This document shows positions 30,392 through 33,748 of a stretch of 33,748 bases of DNA, piece after piece (the stretch's first letter is position 1; each line of letters opens with the position of its first letter). Source of the stretch: a virus; the IMG/VR virus record IMGVR_UViG_3300027749_000313, positions 1 to 33,748 of that record. One strand, given 5' to 3'. The position numbers and the translations under genes were made by a program. The notes under the pieces are model-generated. The model saw nothing but the letters and a program-made list of their open reading frames with translations, searched no databases and was not told the origin of the DNA.

Positions 30392-30679
30392 TTAAATGTA
30401 GGCAAATACAACATTCGCGTAGTTCAAACCGGCGAAAAATACGGCCGGAATGACTGCCTGACAAACGACCAAGCGCCAATGGTCGAATTCTACGATTCAC
30501 GCTACAACCAATCTGATTGGATGGGCCGTGGTCAATTTGTGTCTCGTTACTACGTTGACACCATTATGGATGGCACATATCCCAACGGCCTTTCGCTTGA
30601 TGGCGGCATTCCTGAATGGACAGTCAGCGCCGACGAAATGAATCAGGTTCAACAATTTTTGTCAGGGGTTGCAGCATGA
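30389..30679 (+). CDS. 96-aa early protein of unknown function
   Basis: A 96-aa protein: VGKYNIRVVQTGEKYGRNDC, PMVEFYDSRYNQSDWMGRGQ, YYVDTIMDG and SLDGGIPEWTVSADEM. Proteins beginning this way occur in environmental phages without known function. It looks globular and soluble, with no membrane segment. It has its own promoter (2), operator D and an AAAGGA ribosome site, so it is probably strongly and early expressed. Confidence 0.78.
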   Translation: MLNVGKYNIRVVQTGEKYGRNDCLTNDQAPMVEFYDSRYNQSDWMGRGQFVSRYYVDTIMDGTYPNGLSLDGGIPEWTVSADEMNQVQQFLSGVAA

Positions 30680-30885
30680 ACGCCGTCACCATCACCAACC
30701 CCAACCAAATCGCAACGTTTGTGAATGCGGAATATGGCATTGCTTCCCTGGTAACCCAGGTCAAAAAAGGTTATGCCGTCACGTTGTTGGACACCGATGC
30801 CGAAATGGTTGTGGCCACCCGCATTTATCCCGTGGCCATGTTTGCCCAGGCCATCAACTACGCCAAAGAAATTGCAAATGTCTAA
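30676..30885 (+). CDS. 69-aa early protein
   Basis: A 69-aa protein, NAVTITNPNQIATFVNAEYG then SLVTQVKKGYAVTLLDTDAE and MFAQAINYAKEIANV; mixed alpha/beta with no recognised family. The ATG at 30676 overlaps the preceding TGA (ATGA) and has AGGGG upstream; the open frame starting at 30616 is a shadow. Confidence 0.72.
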   Translation: MNAVTITNPNQIATFVNAEYGIASLVTQVKKGYAVTLLDTDAEMVVATRIYPVAMFAQAINYAKEIANV

Positions 30886-30988
30886 CTGGCCTTTCCCGCC
30901 GCCAGGGGGGCCAATCCCCTGGACGCGTAAGCAAGAACGCGATTACCAAAATCAAAAGCGGAATAACTTGCCGCCCGCACCATTCTGA
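30878..30988 (+). CDS. 36-aa Pro/Gln-rich small protein
   Basis: A 36-aa protein, SNWPFPPPGGPIPWTRKQER then DYQNQKRNNLPPAPF. Its ATG overlaps the stop of the preceding gene (an 8-base overlap). Very similar Pro/Trp-rich small proteins appear in other phages; function unknown. The ribosome site is weak, so translation is probably coupled. Confidence 0.58.
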   Translation: MSNWPFPPPGGPIPWTRKQERDYQNQKRNNLPPAPF

Positions 30989-30999
30989 AAGTAACTGCT

Positions 31000-31329
31000 A
31001 TGAAAAAACCTATTCGCATCGATGTTGATGGCCCTTATTACCCAAAACCAACGCGCTACCAACGCGCCTGGAATTGGTTGGTTTTGTTGGCCCTGGTGAT
31101 TGTTGTTGGCGCCTGGTTGACCGGTTGCGCCAATACATCGACCACCAGCGGAAAACAAGATTTGGTGTTGGATAAAGAAATCCAACCCATGTCGCGGAAC
31201 GAAGTCGTGTCGGCCATTGGCGATTGCCAGGCCAACAACCTTCGCGCCGTGTTGATGTACGGAAAACGCAAGGTCAGCGGATACACCGCCGACGTTGTGA
31301 TTGACGTTACTTGCGCCCCGAAATGGTAA
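31000..31329 (+). CDS. Putative phage lipoprotein/membrane protein
   Basis: A 109-aa protein. Residues 1-25 are basic and polar, residues 26-41 form a hydrophobic helix (WLVLLALVIVVGAWL), and LTGC at 40-43 reads as a lipobox with Cys43, giving a 67-residue periplasmic part with two further Cys (DCQ, VTCA). The n-region is long for a classical signal, so it could instead be an uncleaved anchor. Phage lipoproteins made early often block superinfection; that role is inference. It sits immediately before the recombination genes. Weak ribosome site. Confidence 0.7.
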   Translation: MKKPIRIDVDGPYYPKPTRYQRAWNWLVLLALVIVVGAWLTGCANTSTTSGKQDLVLDKEIQPMSRNEVVSAIGDCQANNLRAVLMYGKRKVSGYTADVVIDVTCAPKW

Positions 31330-31340
31330 AGGAAAAAATC

Positions 31341-31949
31341 ATGGAACAACTTAACAACTTCAGCAAAATTGCCAGCGCCTTGGTCAAAGCACAAAAAGCA
31401 TTTGGCCCCGCTTTGAAATCATCCAGCAACCCGCACTTCCGTTCCAAGTATGCCGACTTGTCGGCTTGCGTGGAAGCGGTCGTGGATTCGTTAAACGACA
31501 ACGGCATTGCCTTGACGCAACAAGTCCACGAATGCGAAACCGGCGTGATTGTCGAAACCGTGTTCATTCACGAATCCGGCCAGGTCATGTCGTGCGGTCG
31601 GCTGCACGTTCCGGCCACCAAACAAGATGCCCAGGGTTACGGCAGCGCATTGACGTATGCCCGCCGATATAGCCTTATGGCAGCCTGTGGCATTGCACCG
31701 GAAGATGACGACGGCAACGCGGCCAGCAAACGCCCAACAGCGCCAGCAATCCCAACGCCCGACATTACCGACCACTTAGCAGCAATCCAGGCCAGCGCCA
31801 ACAGCGACGAATTGGCCAAAGTGTTCAAGGAAGCATTTGATGGTTGTCAAGGAAACCAGGCATTGCAAGCCAAAGTGATGGCAGCCAAAAAAGAACGCGT
31901 GGCCCGTGCCAAAAAAGATTTATCAACCAAAGGAAATGAAAATGTCTGA
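31341..31949 (+). CDS. erf: ERF-family single-strand annealing protein
   Basis: A 202-aa protein. NNFSKIASALVKAQKAFGPA, HFRSKYADLSACVEAVVDSL, then GYGSALTYARRYSLMAACGI and APEDDDGN are hallmark ERF blocks (P22 Erf family). It anneals complementary ssDNA and can circularise or recombine phage genomes. The last 70 residues are a linker plus helical tail. The ATG at 31341 has AAAGGA upstream. It pairs with the exonuclease that starts within its last codons. Confidence 0.92.
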   Translation: MEQLNNFSKIASALVKAQKAFGPALKSSSNPHFRSKYADLSACVEAVVDSLNDNGIALTQQVHECETGVIVETVFIHESGQVMSCGRLHVPATKQDAQGYGSALTYARRYSLMAACGIAPEDDDGNAASKRPTAPAIPTPDITDHLAAIQASANSDELAKVFKEAFDGCQGNQALQAKVMAAKKERVARAKKDLSTKGNENV

Positions 31950-32568
31950 CGAAATCGAACAACGCACCGACGAATGGTTTGCCGCCCGCCTGGGCAAAGT
32001 CACCGCGTCCAAAGTGGCCGACGTGATGGCCCGCACAAAGTCGGGTTATAGCGCCAGCCGCGAAAACTACATGGCCCAACTGGTGGTCGAACAAATCACC
32101 GGCACACGCCAGGAATCGTTCACCAATAGCGCCATGCAATGGGGAACCGACCAGGAACCCTTTGCCCGCGGGGCGTATGAAGCCGCCACCGGCAACATGG
32201 TTGAGGAAGTGGGCTTTGTCAACCACCCGACCATTGCGATGGCTGGCGCGTCACCCGACGGCCTGTTGGGTGACGACGGATGCGTGGAAATCAAATGCCC
32301 CAACACGGCCACGATGATTGAAACGCTGCTGACCGGCGCCATCCCGCAAAAGTATTTCGCTCAAATGCAATTTCAAATGGTTTGTGCTGGCCGCGCCTGG
32401 TGCGATTACGTTGTATTTGATCCACGGATGCCAGCCAAAGCGCAACTGTTCATTAAGCGCGTACCGCGTGACGAAGTTTTCGTGGCCGACATGGAAGCGG
32501 AAATAATCAAGTTCCTGGCTGAAACCGCGGTCAAGGTCGATCAACTTAAAAAAATAATTGGGGAATAA
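31942..32568 (+). CDS. YqaJ/lambda-type 5'-3' exonuclease
   Basis: A 208-aa protein. EWFAARLGKVTASKVADVMA, then MQWGTDQEPFARGAYE and GASPDGLLGDDGCVEIKCP give the PD-(D/E)XK site (Asp106, Glu116, Lys118). It resects dsDNA ends to expose ssDNA for the ERF protein. The ATG at 31942 has AAAGGA upstream and overlaps erf by eight bases, which suggests coupled, stoichiometric production. All catalytic residues are present. Confidence 0.93.
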   Translation: MSDEIEQRTDEWFAARLGKVTASKVADVMARTKSGYSASRENYMAQLVVEQITGTRQESFTNSAMQWGTDQEPFARGAYEAATGNMVEEVGFVNHPTIAMAGASPDGLLGDDGCVEIKCPNTATMIETLLTGAIPQKYFAQMQFQMVCAGRAWCDYVVFDPRMPAKAQLFIKRVPRDEVFVADMEAEIIKFLAETAVKVDQLKKIIGE

Positions 32569-32571
32569 ATC

Positions 32572-32853
32572 ATGGCAAAACTTATCAACGAAATCACCGT
32601 AATCACCGGCACGTACAACAACGCCCAGGGCCAACAAAAGAACCGTTACCAGCGGATCGGTTCGATTATCGACACCAAGAACGGGCCAATGCTCAAAATC
32701 GACGTGATCCCGCTGAAGGAAGGCGGTTGGGACGGTTGGGCATACATCAACGAACCACGCGAACGCGACGACCAGCCGCAAGGCCAACAACAGCGACGCG
32801 CACCCCAAAGCAGCGGGTTCGACGACATGAACGACGATTTGCCAAACTTCTAA
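32572..32853 (+). CDS. Small ssDNA-binding-like protein with acidic tail
   Basis: A 93-aa protein. EITVITGTYNNAQGQQKNRY, QRIGSIIDTKNGPMLKIDVI and GGWDGWAYINEP form a beta-rich core with aromatic and basic residues, followed by a Gln/Arg/Asp-rich linker and the tail GFDDMNDDLPNF. The tail resembles the acidic C-terminal tip of bacterial SSB (DDDIPF), which recruits repair proteins. It directly follows ERF and exonuclease genes. The SSB-like role is inferred from tail and context; the core is shorter than a full OB-fold SSB. Confidence 0.7.
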   Translation: MAKLINEITVITGTYNNAQGQQKNRYQRIGSIIDTKNGPMLKIDVIPLKEGGWDGWAYINEPRERDDQPQGQQQRRAPQSSGFDDMNDDLPNF

Positions 32854-32863
32854 GGGGCTGGCC

Positions 32864-33376
32864 ATGCAATTGGATTTTTTTGGCGACGAAGGCGATTACC
32901 TGGCGCAACTGAAAACCAACTGGCGGGCCACCATCGAAGGCGACGGGGGCCATTGCCCCTGTTGCGGGAAATGGGGCAAGGTAAGCCCCCAGGGCATGAA
33001 CGAAACACGCGCCCTGGCCCTTCTGTGGCTTTCCCGCGCCCCTTCCGATGTGGATGGTTGGGTCGATGTTCCAAAGATTGGCCCGCGCTGGCTGTTGCGT
33101 GGCAAAACGCATACAACGTTGCAGCATTGGGGGTTTGTTGAACCAGGCGTAAACGATGACGAAACAAAAAAAGCGGGTGGCGCCTGGCGCGTTACGCCAA
33201 AGGGCTTGCACTTTATTTGCGGAACGATTACTGTTCCACGTAAGGCTTACATTTATAAAAATGTCGTTGAAGGCTGGTCGGATGAATGCGTTTCGTTCAG
33301 GGAATGCTTTGGCCGTCATTTTGACTATGCCGAAGTGATGGCCGACAACTTCAACCTGAATGCGATCAAATTATGA
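32864..33376 (+). CDS. Zinc-ribbon-like early protein (170 aa)
   Basis: A 170-aa protein. Residues about 28-37 contain GHCPCCGKWGK, a CxxC knuckle. ETRALALLWLSRAPSDVDGW and GKTHTTLQHWGFVEP...WRVTPKGLHFI look like a winged-helix-type fold. Proteins of this layout are frequent in environmental phages; function unknown, with DNA binding plausible. AAGGGGC precedes the ATG. It is followed by an overlapping small Cys-rich gene. Confidence 0.75.
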   Translation: MQLDFFGDEGDYLAQLKTNWRATIEGDGGHCPCCGKWGKVSPQGMNETRALALLWLSRAPSDVDGWVDVPKIGPRWLLRGKTHTTLQHWGFVEPGVNDDETKKAGGAWRVTPKGLHFICGTITVPRKAYIYKNVVEGWSDECVSFRECFGRHFDYAEVMADNFNLNAIKL

Positions 33377-33603
33377 ATTGCTGCGAAAATTCTTGCCAGG
33401 ATACCCCAGGATGCCCCGTTCATCAAACGGTATGGGTTTGTCCGTTCTGCTATGTAAAAGGCTGCCAGGCGCCCGATTCTTGCCGTTCCTTGGCCATCCG
33501 AAACCATACCCTGGACGAAGTGGCCAACGAATTTGAAAAAATGCGGGCATTTGGCGACACCGCTTCGTCATTTGCGGTGTTTGTCAGGAACATGAAAAGT
33601 TAA
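33373..33603 (+). CDS. Cys-rich small protein at the convergent end
   Basis: A 76-aa protein with seven Cys in the first 37 residues (NCCENSC, GCPVH, WVCPFCYVKGC, SCRS), followed by a helical domain (TLDEVANEFEKMRAFGDTAS, SFAVFVRNMKS). The second half resembles small phage proteins of unknown role; the first may bind zinc. The ATG overlaps the preceding TGA (ATGA). Its stop overlaps the stop of the endolysin on the other strand. Confidence 0.75.
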   Translation: MNCCENSCQDTPGCPVHQTVWVCPFCYVKGCQAPDSCRSLAIRNHTLDEVANEFEKMRAFGDTASSFAVFVRNMKS

Positions 33604-33748
33604 GCAAACGGGCGCGTTCCGGCCTTGTCAATAATCAGGGCTTGGCGTCGGGGTTTGTCTCCGTCTTTGTTTGGAATGCTTACGTGCGTCCAGCGGTCAA
33701 ATTCGCGGATTACTTGGTCGTACCCAATGCCCGACGCAATGATGGCCC
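33600..33748 (-). CDS. M15-family endolysin, C-terminal part (continues from left edge)
   Basis: The frame enters at the right edge and stops at 33600. It reads AIIASGIGYDQVIREFDRWT then HVSIPNKDGD and RRQALIIDKAGTRPFA; YDQVIxEFxxWTHVS is the usual C-terminal block of phage M15 endolysins, and His114 (joined numbering) is the third zinc ligand. Joining base 1 to base 33748 restores one 426-base frame (277 + 149) with no gap, so this is the second half of the gene at 1-277. Confidence 0.88.
   Translation of the reverse strand, partial: AIIASGIGYDQVIREFDRWTHVSIPNKDGDKPRRQALIIDKAGTRPFA

Overview
This window looks like the complete genome of a tailed bacteriophage with a P22-type (short-tailed, podovirus-like) virion, cut open inside a gene. 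The C-terminal piece of an M15-type endolysin enters at the right edge and its N-terminal piece leaves at the left edge. Joined across the ends, the two make one uninterrupted 141-codon frame with all three expected zinc ligands. The 33,748 bases are therefore best read as a circle, meaning a circularly permuted or circularly assembled genome. Strong Shine-Dalgarno sites and dense ATGA/TAATG overlaps fit a Gram-negative host. A freshwater beta- or gammaproteobacterium is my guess from the protein styles, not something the sequence proves.

Layout: transcription diverges from a 158-bp control region (29342-29499). Leftward, starting with a 52-codon Cro-like repressor, come replication genes (DUF1376/YdaU-like, a P-like protein), several tiny genes, then VRR-NUC, NinB and HNH nucleases, and an intrinsic terminator at 26265-26291. 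The late genes follow. First are a Dps-like DUF5856 protein, a zeta-toxin-like P-loop protein, a zinc-finger-like protein, a phage GroES and a beta-rich structural candidate. Next are small and large terminase, portal, scaffold, coat and a coat-adjacent protein, then a second intrinsic terminator at 16534-16563. After that come tandem 113-aa paralogues, two modular tail fibres (one with an S74 autocleaving chaperone), a beta-helix tailspike, gp4-like and gp10-like tail proteins, three injection or internal proteins (one with a second M15 domain) and the lysis cassette.

Rightward (29500-33603) lies an early operon: a stand-alone LPD29 protein, several small unknowns, a lipoprotein-like protein, then an ERF annealing protein, a YqaJ/lambda-type exonuclease and a small SSB-like protein, ending with two Cys-rich proteins. 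The two transcription units meet tail to tail with overlapping stop codons at 33600-33603.

The most original feature is the control circuit. A Cro-like protein sits beside three copies of the inverted repeat TTAAG-N4-CTTAA, and a fourth copy lies 0.9 kb away. Three of the four overlap the -10 or spacer of strong sigma70-like promoters. The two rightward promoters share a duplicated leader whose predicted 5' end is AUGCCCUAAC, and the Cro-like gene is predicted to be transcribed without a leader. I see no integrase and no CI-type repressor. No stretch over 300 bases lacks a gene, and I saw no tRNA, rRNA, CRISPR array or insertion sequence.
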